A stretch of DNA of 64,000 nt from the NCBI RefSeq assembly GCF_046054165.1, contig NZ_JBFNXK010000008.1, positions 62,001-126,000 of the forward strand. Reading direction: 5' to 3'. Below, piece after piece: positions 18,435-26,131 of this stretch. Below the pieces are notes generated by a model, which was not told where the DNA came from, searched no databases, and was given only the letters and a program-made list of their open reading frames with translations. Source of the stretch: Celerinatantimonas sp046054165. Its GTDB lineage: Bacteria; Pseudomonadota; Gammaproteobacteria; Enterobacterales; Celerinatantimonadaceae. The translations under genes and the position numbers were made by a program. Position 1 is the stretch's first letter. The number at the start of each line of letters is the position of its first letter.

Positions 18435-20231
18435 ATGCATGAGGGACATCTGGAATTATCTCCACGAGGCAACGCTGCGATCACAACCTACCATCTTCTG
18501 GGGGCTTCGATCTTAGTGCTCGTCACAACACTGGCCATCATCAGCGGGCAATATCAGCAAACCAAGCAAGCCATAGATAGCGATTTGCGGCTGATTCGAC
18601 ACAGCTTTATTAAACCACTGGCGACCGCTTTAGCCAGTGATCAACATCAGCAGCTCTACACACTCGCGAAGCTGATTATCACGCAGCCGCACATCCACAC
18701 GGTCATGATTGATCAAATTTCCCCGACCCAATCCAGAACAGTTTTAGCGATGGGTCACAAAGAAGCGAATGATCAGCGATTACACTATCCACTCATCGAG
18801 AATAAACAGCTCATCGGTCAACTCTATTTGTCCGTTGATCCGGCGTTCAATGCGTATCAATTAGCCCGAGAACTAAAATTCGCATTAATGTTCTGGATTA
18901 TCGGGCTGATCGCAATGGGATGGTTCAGCTATTATTTAATGCACAAAAAAATAAGAGGATATGCCATGATGCCGCCTTTCAGTTCCGACTCCGATCCTTC
19001 AGAGTCACCACCCGATCTGATATCAGGGACCACCGAATTGTCTCATTTCAGCCACGACCTTTGTCAGTCAGTGATTCAACGTTCCCCAATGTTGATTCTA
19101 AAGCTGGATAACGCGCTTTGTGTTCAGGCTGTCAACCCAACCACAATTCTCCAGACCGGACGCCTTGAAGCGGAACTCCTCGGGAAAAACTGGCTTGAGC
19201 TTTTCATCCCCAAAACTCAGCACGCGATTGTTCAGCAACGTTTAGATCAATCGCTTTCCATTAATGGACTGTTATCGCCAATCAATAGCCTGATCAGCGA
19301 TGAACTAGAACTCAGTTGGACAGTGATTCCCTATACCGATGCTCAGGGAGTTCTATCTTTTATTGCATCCGGGGTCGATATCAGTGAATTAAAAGACCAG
19401 CTATTTTTTCAAGAAGCCGTTCAACATCGAGATGAGCCCGCCATTGCCACGCCAATGATGAAATCTGAAGAGATGGAAGCCTTAGGCAATATGGTGGCCG
19501 GTATTGCCCATGAAACCAATACGCCGATTGGAATTTGTGTCACCAATACATCGCTGCTCAAAGAGCAAGCTTCTAAAATCCAGCAGGCCATCATGGAACA
19601 ATCTCTGACGAAAAGTCAGATGAATGAATTTTTGGAACGCGTCATCGAAGCGTCCAACTTAATGCTGACTAATCTGCATCAGGCCAGTGAACTGCTGAAA
19701 AGTTTCAAACAAGTGGCCGTCGATCAAACGTCACAACAAGGTTATCTCTTTAACGTTAAAGATAACTTACGCCAAATCATCGTATCGCTGGGGCATCATC
19801 TGCGCCAAAAATCCATCTCAGTATCCGTGGAATGTTCGCCCCACTTAAAAATTAACAGCCTGCCGGGGCGTTTTGCACAAATTTACTCTAATCTACTGAT
19901 GAATTCTGTCATTCATGCCTTTAACGATATAAACGTAAACCCAAGCATCAATATCCGAATTACCCGCCAGAAACAGCGGCTCATGATCGATTATGAAGAT
20001 AATGGTCAGGGAATTGACAGTTCTATTCGCGATCACTTGTTTGAACCCTTTGTCACGACCAAACGAGAACAAGGCGGAAGCGGTTTAGGAACCTATATTA
20101 TTCACCAAATCATTACCGAAAATCTCTCTGGATCTATTGAATATTCACCTCGGGAACCTCACGGCACGCATTTTCATATAGAGATCCCCATTCAGCACTT
20201 TGAGGATGACGCATTCAATTATTCTGATTAA
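18435..20231 (+). CDS. Orphan membrane sensor histidine kinase with PAS domain
   Basis: 598 residues from the ATG at 18435; the frame extends 33 codons upstream to a GTG, and the true start is uncertain. Order: cytoplasmic N-tail, membrane segment (about 22-40), periplasmic sensor region of about 110 residues, second membrane segment (FALMFWIIGLIAMGWFSYYL), PAS domain (ILKLDNALCVQAVNPTT), H-box (VAGIAHETNTPIG) and HATPase_c with N, G1 (DYEDNGQGID) and G2 (GGSGLGTYI) boxes. The NTPIG H-box is typical of kinases of this type. No response regulator is adjacent, so the partner is elsewhere. Confidence 0.88.
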   Translation: MHEGHLELSPRGNAAITTYHLLGASILVLVTTLAIISGQYQQTKQAIDSDLRLIRHSFIKPLATALASDQHQQLYTLAKLIITQPHIHTVMIDQISPTQSRTVLAMGHKEANDQRLHYPLIENKQLIGQLYLSVDPAFNAYQLARELKFALMFWIIGLIAMGWFSYYLMHKKIRGYAMMPPFSSDSDPSESPPDLISGTTELSHFSHDLCQSVIQRSPMLILKLDNALCVQAVNPTTILQTGRLEAELLGKNWLELFIPKTQHAIVQQRLDQSLSINGLLSPINSLISDELELSWTVIPYTDAQGVLSFIASGVDISELKDQLFFQEAVQHRDEPAIATPMMKSEEMEALGNMVAGIAHETNTPIGICVTNTSLLKEQASKIQQAIMEQSLTKSQMNEFLERVIEASNLMLTNLHQASELLKSFKQVAVDQTSQQGYLFNVKDNLRQIIVSLGHHLRQKSISVSVECSPHLKINSLPGRFAQIYSNLLMNSVIHAFNDINVNPSINIRITRQKQRLMIDYEDNGQGIDSSIRDHLFEPFVTTKREQGGSGLGTYIIHQIITENLSGSIEYSPREPHGTHFHIEIPIQHFEDDAFNYSD

Positions 20232-20335
20232 TTGGCTACAACTATTAAAGCCTTTATGAGTAACAATATGATAAATCGATCCATTCTCGTTATACTCGAA
20301 ACCATTGAGACTAAATGACGAGCAGAGGAAAACGT

Positions 20336-21697
20336 ATGACACAGCCAGAAAACGCTTTTGATTATCTGTGTATTGGTGCCGGAAGTGGGGGAATTGCCTC
20401 GGCGAACCGGGCGGCCATGTATGGTCAAAAAGTTGGGATTATTGAAGCGAAAGAAGTTGGCGGAACCTGTGTCAACGTTGGATGCGTTCCCAAAAAAGCG
20501 ATGTGGTTTGGCTCCCAAATTGCCGAGGCCATTCATAAATATGGCCCTGATTACGGCTTTGATGTCACCGTCAACCAGTTTGACTGGGGCACACTGGTCA
20601 AAAATCGTCAGGCTTACATCGACCGGATCCACGGTTCCTATCAACGAGGATTCGACAACAACCATGTCACCCAAATTCAGGGGTTCGCCAAATTTATCGA
20701 TGCTCATACCATTGATGTCGATGGCGTCCGGTATCACGCCAAACATATCCTGATTGCCACCGGGGGCCACCCTTCCCTCCCGAGCATTCCCGGGGTTGAA
20801 TACGGCATTACTTCCGATGGTTTCTTTGAACTCACCGAGCAACCTAAACGAGTCGCCGTTGTCGGTGCGGGCTATATCGCCGTAGAACTAGCCGGAGTAC
20901 TCAAAGGATTAGGAAGTGAGGTTCATCTGGCGGTTCGTAAACACGCCCCACTTCGCAACTTTGAACCGATGCTCTATGAAACACTGGTCGATATCATGCA
21001 AGAAGATGGGCTAGAACTTCATACCCACAGTATTCCTAAAAAACTGGAAAAATGCGCTGATGGTTCATTAGACTTAAGCTTTGAAAATGGTACCCATCTG
21101 AATGTCGATTGCGTCATTTGGGCAATTGGTCGGGAACCCAATACCGACCAGCTCAATCTCGCGGCTGCCGGAATCGAAACCGATGCTCGGGGATTTATCC
21201 GTGTAGATGAGTATTCGAATACCACCGCCGAAGGCGTCTATGCACTGGGTGACGTCATCGGCAAAATTGAGCTGACACCAGTTGCCGTCAAAGCGGGCCG
21301 CCTGTTGAGCGAACGGTTGTTTAATCATCAGACTCACGCCAAAATGGACTACGAACTAGTCCCGACCGTCGTCTTCAGCCACCCAACCATCGGCACCATC
21401 GGGCTCAGTGAACCGCAGGCACGAGAACGCTATGGCGATGATCAGGTCAAAGTGTATACCTCCAGCTTTGCCGCCATGTATACGGCCGTGACCTCACATC
21501 GTCAGATGACCCGCATGAAACTCATTTGTGCCGGAGCGGATGAAAAAGTTGTCGGCTTACATGGCATCGGCTTGGGAATGGATGAAATTCTGCAAGGCTT
21601 TGGAGTTGCCATCAAAATGGGAGCGACTAAAGCTGATTTCGACAGTTGTGTAGCCATTCACCCAACAAGCGCTGAAGAGTTTGTGACGATGCGTTAG
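20336..21697 (+). CDS. gor: Glutathione reductase (NADPH)
   Basis: 453 residues from the ATG at 20336, which has AGAGGAAA at good spacing; an in-frame ATG seven codons earlier lacks it. It has the FAD-binding GAGSGG (14-19), the redox-active disulfide Cys45/Cys50 in GGTCVNVGCVPKK, an NADPH-binding GAGYIAVELAG and the dimer-interface His-Glu pair in HPTSAEE. It reduces glutathione disulfide in the cytoplasm. It is monocistronic with its own terminator. Confidence 0.97.
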   Translation: MTQPENAFDYLCIGAGSGGIASANRAAMYGQKVGIIEAKEVGGTCVNVGCVPKKAMWFGSQIAEAIHKYGPDYGFDVTVNQFDWGTLVKNRQAYIDRIHGSYQRGFDNNHVTQIQGFAKFIDAHTIDVDGVRYHAKHILIATGGHPSLPSIPGVEYGITSDGFFELTEQPKRVAVVGAGYIAVELAGVLKGLGSEVHLAVRKHAPLRNFEPMLYETLVDIMQEDGLELHTHSIPKKLEKCADGSLDLSFENGTHLNVDCVIWAIGREPNTDQLNLAAAGIETDARGFIRVDEYSNTTAEGVYALGDVIGKIELTPVAVKAGRLLSERLFNHQTHAKMDYELVPTVVFSHPTIGTIGLSEPQARERYGDDQVKVYTSSFAAMYTAVTSHRQMTRMKLICAGADEKVVGLHGIGLGMDEILQGFGVAIKMGATKADFDSCVAIHPTSAEEFVTMR

Positions 21698-21734
21698 TGT
21701 AGAAAAAGCATTTCACACGCGGAATTGAATCCAG

Positions 21735-21776
21735 AAAAAATCGCTGTCTATCCAGTATATAGGCAGCGATTTTTTT
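21735..21776 (+). terminator. Rho-independent terminator of gor
   Basis: AAAAAATCGCTG...CAGCGATTTTTTT forms a stem extended by partial pairing of the interior (21735-21776), followed by a T run. It lies about 40 nt after the gor stop and could act on both strands. Confidence 0.88.
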
Positions 21777-21792
21777 AGAATGAAGAACTAAT

Positions 21793-22100
21793 AGAAGAAC
21801 TAATAGGACAGCCACAATAACAGAACATTAAATCTCACACGGCTAATGCGCACACCATTTCAATAAATTAAATGATGGCAATCTTGTTGGTGTTCTCAGA
21901 ATAGATATTTAAGCTCATATCTGATGATAAAGTGGGTGGCCTGTTGACTCTCCGTAGAAGAACTAATAGGACAGCCACAATAACAGAACATTAAATCTCA
22001 CACGGCTGATGCACATACCATTTCAATGAATTAAATGATGAACAATCCTGTTAGAGCTCTCAGAATGAATATTTAAGCTCATATCTGAGGAGAGTTGGAG
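21793..22100. repeat. Two tandem imperfect ~163-bp repeats
   Basis: The segment starting AGAAGAACTAATAGGACAGC at 21793 recurs at 21956, an offset of 163 bp, with only scattered substitutions and small indels through GAATATTTAAGCTCATATCTGA. Copy 1 ends with a GTGGGTGGCCTG motif (21932-21943); copy 2 diverges before it. The repeats lie just downstream of the RAYT gene, and no coding sense is apparent. Confidence 0.85.
21932..21943 (+). repeat. GTGGGTGGCCTG motif, copy 1
   Basis: First of five copies of a GGTGGGTGGCCT-type motif found in 21.9-24.2 kb and in the same neighbourhood as a REP-associated transposase. It marks the end of the first ~163-bp repeat. It is probably the REP-like element served by that enzyme. 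Confidence 0.7.
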
Positions 22101-22182
22101 TAAATCGTATGATTGAGGGTCATCGAGGTCGCTCTGTTTGGGAGTAATCAGAATTTATCCTTCCAGGAGACAAAATAAAATC

Positions 22183-23160
22183 TTAAGCGTGTAACGCACT
22201 TGGCTGATAACCGCCCCGATGATGCCTACGGCAATGATGGTGATAATCATATTGAACCAGTGACGCATGGCTCCCGACCAGTCCTTTAGATTGCGCTGAA
22301 AATGAAGTGATGATATCGAGCCAGCTCGCAGAGCTGATATGAAGACGCTGTAAAATAGGTTGCAATGAAATATCAATCGCACCCTTTTTATCGGGTCGAA
22401 CGATACGCCCGGTCAGGTCGATAAGTTCCAGATAATCGGTCAGTTTGAAAGCCAGCCCTTCCGGCCGATTTTGACGAGGGTTTCCTGTAAACGGATATAG
22501 CCGTTTCGGTTGCCGGTGTTGCTGAGCCGCCTGGGTTCGTTGTCTGATGCTGGTAAACTGGGAGTCTTCCGGTGTCGAACTCAGGCCTGCGCGCAGCGGG
22601 TTTAAATCAACATAGGCCATACACGCCGCTAATGCGGTTTCATCCAGCAGCGCCTGTGATTTAAACCGACCTTCCCAGAATCGACCCGTACAGTTATCTT
22701 CAGCATTCGCCTGTCTTGCAATGGGTTCGTTGAGTTCTCGCATCAACCAGCTGATATCCTGTAACCGGGCCCGATAAGTTTCTGCCGAAGCATTAACAAG
22801 ATTCATGGCGAATTCAGGCAGAGACTCACCATGCTCAAATTGCCGGGTAAAGTGTGTGCCCCGATGCAATTGATGCCAGTGTTGAATCACTTCCTGTGTG
22901 GACCAGCTCTCGGCCTGTGATTCATTGACATGCAAAACCACGTGCAAATGATTGCTCATGATGGCATAAGCACAGATATCAATTGCAAATACACCGCCTA
23001 AAAACAAGAGTCGTTCTTCTATCCAGCCACGGCGATGCTCAAAGCTTTTTCCCGTCACGCTATCCTCACCACATAAAAAGGCACGCCGGACACATCGGGA
23101 AATACAATGATAATAGGGTGTATCGCTCAGACTAATCTGCTGACATCTCGGCTTTGGCAT
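22183..23160 (-). CDS. REP-associated tyrosine (Y1/HUH) transposase, RAYT
   Basis: 325 residues. The HUH metal motif is NHLHVVLH (about residue 70-77), in the AYAIMSNHLHVV context of Y1_Tnp proteins. Downstream blocks MRELNEPIARQANAEDNCTGRFWEGRFKSQALLDE and LAACMAYVDLNPLRAGL-type segments identify the long RAYT-like subgroup seen in Shewanella and Vibrio. These single-strand nucleases act on REP hairpins and are normally immobile single-copy genes. It lacks a clear Shine-Dalgarno. Its promoter overlaps a LexA box (separate entries). Repeats with a shared GTGGGTGGCCT core flank it on both sides, as expected of a RAYT locus. Confidence 0.88.
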   Translation of the reverse strand: MPKPRCQQISLSDTPYYHCISRCVRRAFLCGEDSVTGKSFEHRRGWIEERLLFLGGVFAIDICAYAIMSNHLHVVLHVNESQAESWSTQEVIQHWHQLHRGTHFTRQFEHGESLPEFAMNLVNASAETYRARLQDISWLMRELNEPIARQANAEDNCTGRFWEGRFKSQALLDETALAACMAYVDLNPLRAGLSSTPEDSQFTSIRQRTQAAQQHRQPKRLYPFTGNPRQNRPEGLAFKLTDYLELIDLTGRIVRPDKKGAIDISLQPILQRLHISSASWLDIITSFSAQSKGLVGSHASLVQYDYHHHCRRHHRGGYQPSALHA

Positions 23161-23188
23161 GGATAACGACCACTACGGATAAATACAT

Positions 23189-23204
23189 CTGTATATTTAT
23201 ACAG
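23189..23204 (-). promoter_or_regulatory. LexA (SOS) box in the RAYT promoter
   Basis: CTGTATAAATATACAG (minus strand) fits the gammaproteobacterial LexA consensus CTGT-N8-ACAG with an all-AT spacer and 7-bp dyad arms. It overlaps the -10 hexamer and lies 29 bp before the RAYT start. This is the layout of repressed SOS promoters. Confidence 0.78.
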
Positions 23205-23223
23205 TATTTTATCAATACGTCAA
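23196..23223 (-). promoter_or_regulatory. Sigma-70 promoter of the RAYT gene
   Basis: On the minus strand TTGACG (23223-23218) and TATAAA (23201-23196) are separated by 16 nt. The -10 lies inside the LexA box. Transcription would start about 30 bp before the transposase ATG. Confidence 0.7.
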
Positions 23224-23257
23224 GCCCAAATCATACTTCCCATATTGACTGGATTCA

Positions 23258-23428
23258 TTAGGTGGGTGGCCTGTTTCTACTTCCCATTTCTGGCATTGTG
23301 CTCAATAATGCAGCTTTATCGAAAACGTTGTTAACCCACTTTTCTGCAGCAGCTGGCTCATCAAGTGCGATAAACTCCGCTGCATCACCCAATTTTTGTA
23401 ATGCTAAAGGAGACCAAACAACATTCAT
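23258..23428 (-). pseudogene. Truncated ParE/RelE-type toxin
   Basis: 56 codons. The ATG at 23428 overlaps the antitoxin stop as ATGA, the usual toxin-antitoxin coupling. The product starts MNVVWSPLALQKLGDAAEFI and continues with WVNNVFDKAALLSTMPEMG, a good match to the first half of ParE/RelE-fold toxins (about 95-105 residues). The C-terminal half with the conserved REI...YRIIY region is missing. The frame runs into the GTGGGTGGCCTG motif, which encodes the last residues (RPPT) and the stop. Loss of the active half suggests no toxicity. Confidence 0.75.
23260..23273 (+). repeat. GTGGGTGGCCTG motif, copy 2 (left arm of an inverted pair)
   Basis: AGGTGGGTGGCCTG here is the exact inverse of 23834-23847. 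Similarity extends outward (GGATTCATT against GGGTTCATA). The pair brackets the antitoxin and toxin fragment. Confidence 0.75.
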
Positions 23429-23706
23429 TTTTGAATGCGCCCTAGCACTTGTTCACGCGCATCTTCATTGGCCACACCAAAACCAGAAGCTAATTGAGCC
23501 TCGGCTGTTCTCATTTCTTCCAATAACTCGATCTTTTCCTGCATTGCCTCATATTCAGCAACATCAAGAACAACTGCCACACCTTTACCACGCTGAGTAA
23601 TAACCAAAGGACGGCGTGTTTCATTGATTTGCTTAATGTATGACGCAACTCCAGCTCGAAACTCTGACAAAGGTTGGATATCTTTATCGATTTGTATACG
23701 GCTCAT
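23425..23706 (-). CDS. Phd/YefM-family antitoxin
   Basis: 93 residues from the ATG at 23706, preceded by TTGGAG; the frame opens at a TTG four codons earlier. The N-terminal Phd/YefM fold is clear: DIQPLSEFRAGVASYIKQINETRRPLVITQRGKGVAVVLDVAEYEAM. The acidic helical tail would wrap the toxin. It precedes the truncated ParE-like gene with an ATGA overlap. Upstream, GTAC-N8-GTAC (about 23722-23737) is a candidate autoregulatory operator. Confidence 0.9.
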   Translation of the reverse strand: MSRIQIDKDIQPLSEFRAGVASYIKQINETRRPLVITQRGKGVAVVLDVAEYEAMQEKIELLEEMRTAEAQLASGFGVANEDAREQVLGRIQK

Positions 23707-23833
23707 ACTGGACTCCAATTAGTACAAAATAACGTACGAATTATAGTTCTAGATTACGTAATATACAACTACTGATATTGGGTTATAAGGAATAATATGG
23801 ACTCCCTCTTCCCAAATCACCACGGGCAATAGG

Positions 23834-23847
23834 CAGGCCACCCACCT
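23834..23847 (-). repeat. GTGGGTGGCCTG motif, copy 3 (right arm, inverted)
   Basis: CAGGCCACCCACCT on the plus strand is the reverse complement of copy 2. Together the arms delimit a unit of about 590 bp that holds the antitoxin and toxin remnant. Confidence 0.75.
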
Positions 23848-23880
23848 TATGAACCCTGTTCTAACAGGATCCTTTAGCCT

Positions 23881-24200
23881 TCCTGCTTCAAGATAATTCA
23901 AATAATCGAGGGCGCCACAGCTTTACCAACAAAATGAATGAAAATACAAAGTGAAGATTTCGGCCATTTGGCTTCCCTCTCATTTCATAAGAGCCGCATG
24001 AATACTGGCTTTATACGGTGGGTGGCCTATTTATTTTCTTTCCTTCTTCAAGATAATTCAAATAATCGAGACCGCCACAGCTTTACCAACAAAATGAATG
24101 AAAATGCAAAATGAAGGTTTCGGCCATTTTGCTTCCTCTCGTTTCATAAGAGCCGCATAAATACTGGCTTTATACGGTGGGTGGCCTATTTATTCTCTTT
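23881..24200. repeat. Two tandem ~160-bp repeats ending in GGTGGGTGGCCT
   Basis: CTTCAAGATAATTCAAATAA at 23886 recurs at 24046 (offset 160). The match continues through GCCACAGCTTTACCAACAAA, TTTCGGCCATTT, TAAGAGCCGCAT and TACTGGCTTTATACGGTGGG with few changes. Each unit ends with GGTGGGTGGCCTATTTATT (24017-24028 and 24176-24187). The sequence is unrelated to the 21.8-kb repeats except for that motif. The right end forms the 3' end of the small ORF downstream of the ParA-like gene. Confidence 0.88.
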
Positions 24201-24353
24201 TCGTCCTATTTTTGCACTTCCCGCACATTGACTGGCTTGTAGTTTAAATATTGCACGAGCAACTTGATATTTCGTTGACTTGTCATCTAAAACATTCCAA
24301 CCACTTGACTTAGTTAAATCCCTGTAGAAAGGAACTTCAAAATAGCAATCCAT
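24186..24353 (-). CDS. Small unknown protein downstream of the ParA-like gene, possibly truncated
   Basis: 55 residues from an ATG with AAGGAG 9 nt upstream, a strong initiation signal. It begins MDCYFEVPFYRDLTKSSGWN and ends SAKIGRKENK. It lies about 125 nt after the parA stop on the same strand, so the two could be one transcript. The stop and last two or three codons fall in the 160-bp repeat (CTATTTATT), so the original gene may have been longer. I recognise no family. It is too short for most annotation cut-offs. Confidence 0.55.
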   Translation of the reverse strand: MDCYFEVPFYRDLTKSSGWNVLDDKSTKYQVARAIFKLQASQCAGSAKIGRKENK

Positions 24354-24478
24354 ATTGAAATCTATCTCCTTACTTTTGACAAACCTAACGCAAAGTTCAG
24401 TTGCAAAATATATGGCACTACATTTTGGGAACCAAAATTCGTGACATATATTTTGTCAATTGAAACGCCTTGTTATAT

Positions 24479-25573
24479 CTATATACAAGTGGTAATTAAG
24501 TTATCAGCCAAATTAGAAAACTTATTTTTCAATAACTCTATTTGTTCTAACTGATTATGAGACCATTGTCTCCGATCTTGCAATGATACAACTTGCTGAA
24601 AATTATTTAGTTCACCCAATGGAACATTTAACCATAGACTATTTTGTATTAATACGTTTGCATCTTCTATTTCACCAATACGGAAATTTTCTACCCCGAT
24701 TTTAGCGATAGGGTCATAATTGTTAATATCCCTTTTTAGAATAGAACAAAGATCCTTTTTAACAGCTTCAGAAATTTTATTATGCATGGTTTCATCTGCT
24801 TGAATCATTTCTTTTTTTCCTTTTGCAACACCGGCATCTATTTGCGTCTTCGTTCTACGCTTACTCGCAGTATCAAACCCATTAAATACCCACCCTGCAA
24901 ACACTGGCATACCTAAATGGTCAAATTCTTTATAATGTGGATTAGCTTTATTAAATCTTTCAATGCCACTTTGCCAATCATTTACAAAATTTGGAACCAT
25001 TTGTCCGATTAACCCCAAACAATAAACACTAAAATTATCAGACGTACAAGGAACAATATAATAATCGCTCGAATAAAATGCAGCCCTTACTAGAGAACCG
25101 AATGATGGCGGAAGATCTATTAATACGTAATCATATTTTTGATTAAACTTTTCCTCAGCCTTATTTATAATACTTCTAATAGCAACATATCTACTGAGAC
25201 CTGTCCCTGACAATAAATCAGAACCGACATTTAATGAATCTGCATATACGTTTAACCAAAAATCACCAGCTATAATATCTACATTATCAGATGTATGTTT
25301 TCCCTTATGAAGATAAATTTCCTCACCACCTGTATTTTGTAAAAACCTTTGTAAAAATGATCTAACTGTAGTTCCATAAGGAGCATTTTGAGATGGTAAT
25401 TGTTGAATAAATTTATCTTCTCCTAGCATTGCTATTGATAAATTGCATTGTGGGTCAAAATCTAACAACAATACTTTTTTATTTTTACATCCTAAAGAAT
25501 GGGCTAAATTCCATGTAATGGTAGATTTCCCTACTCCACCTTTATTATTAAATATAGAAATAACCTTTGTCAT
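24479..25573 (-). CDS. ParA/MinD-type ATPase, orphan
   Basis: 364 residues. The deviant Walker A NKGGVGKST is at about 10-18 with the signature lysines intact. The A' motif DFDPQCNLS is near 39-47 and Walker B DYVLIDLPPS near 150. Long insertions (DKFIQQLPSQNAPYG and a C-terminal stretch after 220) distinguish it from chromosomal Soj/ParA (about 260). AAGGAAA precedes the ATG. AT content is far above the surroundings and no ParB is adjacent. That suggests acquired DNA such as a plasmid, phage or defence remnant. The function is not known. Confidence 0.85.
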   Translation of the reverse strand: MTKVISIFNNKGGVGKSTITWNLAHSLGCKNKKVLLLDFDPQCNLSIAMLGEDKFIQQLPSQNAPYGTTVRSFLQRFLQNTGGEEIYLHKGKHTSDNVDIIAGDFWLNVYADSLNVGSDLLSGTGLSRYVAIRSIINKAEEKFNQKYDYVLIDLPPSFGSLVRAAFYSSDYYIVPCTSDNFSVYCLGLIGQMVPNFVNDWQSGIERFNKANPHYKEFDHLGMPVFAGWVFNGFDTASKRRTKTQIDAGVAKGKKEMIQADETMHNKISEAVKKDLCSILKRDINNYDPIAKIGVENFRIGEIEDANVLIQNSLWLNVPLGELNNFQQVVSLQDRRQWSHNQLEQIELLKNKFSNLADNLITTCI

Positions 25574-25701
25574 ATTATTTTTTCCTTAATATTAATTTCC
25601 ACAATGTATAAAATTATAGATATAACAGCTGTATATCACGCACGCTCAAAAACTACCTGCACACTTTTATCCAAAATTCTGGTAAAACCATATTTATCAA
25701 T

Positions 25702-25731
25702 AAGGTATACCGATATTTTCCGATATACCTT
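25702..25731. repeat. 30-bp interrupted palindrome upstream of parA-like gene
   Basis: AAGGTATACCG and CGATATACCTT are arms of a dyad with one mismatch and an 8-nt centre, about 130 bp before the ParA-like start. ParA-type operons often carry such sites for autoregulation or partition. That role is inferred. Confidence 0.5.
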
Positions 25732-26079
25732 GGTTACAAAATGCGCGCGCGCAATATCTACCTAAGCTTTGCGCAATAACTCTCTTTGTTGATTTGTATC
25801 CAATTGATTTAAAAACAGTTTTTAACATTCCATCAAAACAAAGTGCGCAGGCTTTGCAACAAAATGTGCGTCATTTTTGAATCAAACCAATACGACTGTA
25901 TATCCACACTACCGCACTGATAGTTAAAACCAGTCTAAATCTAAAATAATAGTTATTTTAATTAACTAGTTAACCATAGCGAGAGCGGGGATTTTTGACA
26001 ATTGTTTTTGCTGATATTTTTATCATATTAGATAGATTGAACCCTAGTATTAAACCTATCGGGTGATGTAATAAGCTAC

Positions 26080-26131
26080 TTAGGGTAAATTGACTGTGTA
26101 TTCGGTTATCACAAGATTGTGATTGCCCTAA
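26080..26131 (-). terminator. Nested inverted repeat after the AraC-family gene
   Basis: Outer arms TTAGGG / CCCTAA enclose ATCACAA-GA-TTGTGAT. It lies about 30 nt past the stop of the AraC-family gene and could terminate or stabilise its mRNA. There is no U tract, so this is tentative. Confidence 0.35.

Noticed and set aside
22155..22382. 75-codon frame overlapping the 3' end of the RAYT gene, with a hydrophobic segment
   Set aside because: Different frame from a convincing transposase; no start signal. Considered as a frameshift tail of the transposase but the native tail already ends plausibly.
24041..24200. CRISPR array suspicion for the 160-bp tandem units
   Set aside because: Repeat units are too long, only two copies, with no short regular repeat-spacer pattern and no cas genes.
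25742..25790. Possible integron attC site near the CG-alternating block
   Set aside because: No matching core site pair and no integrase gene.
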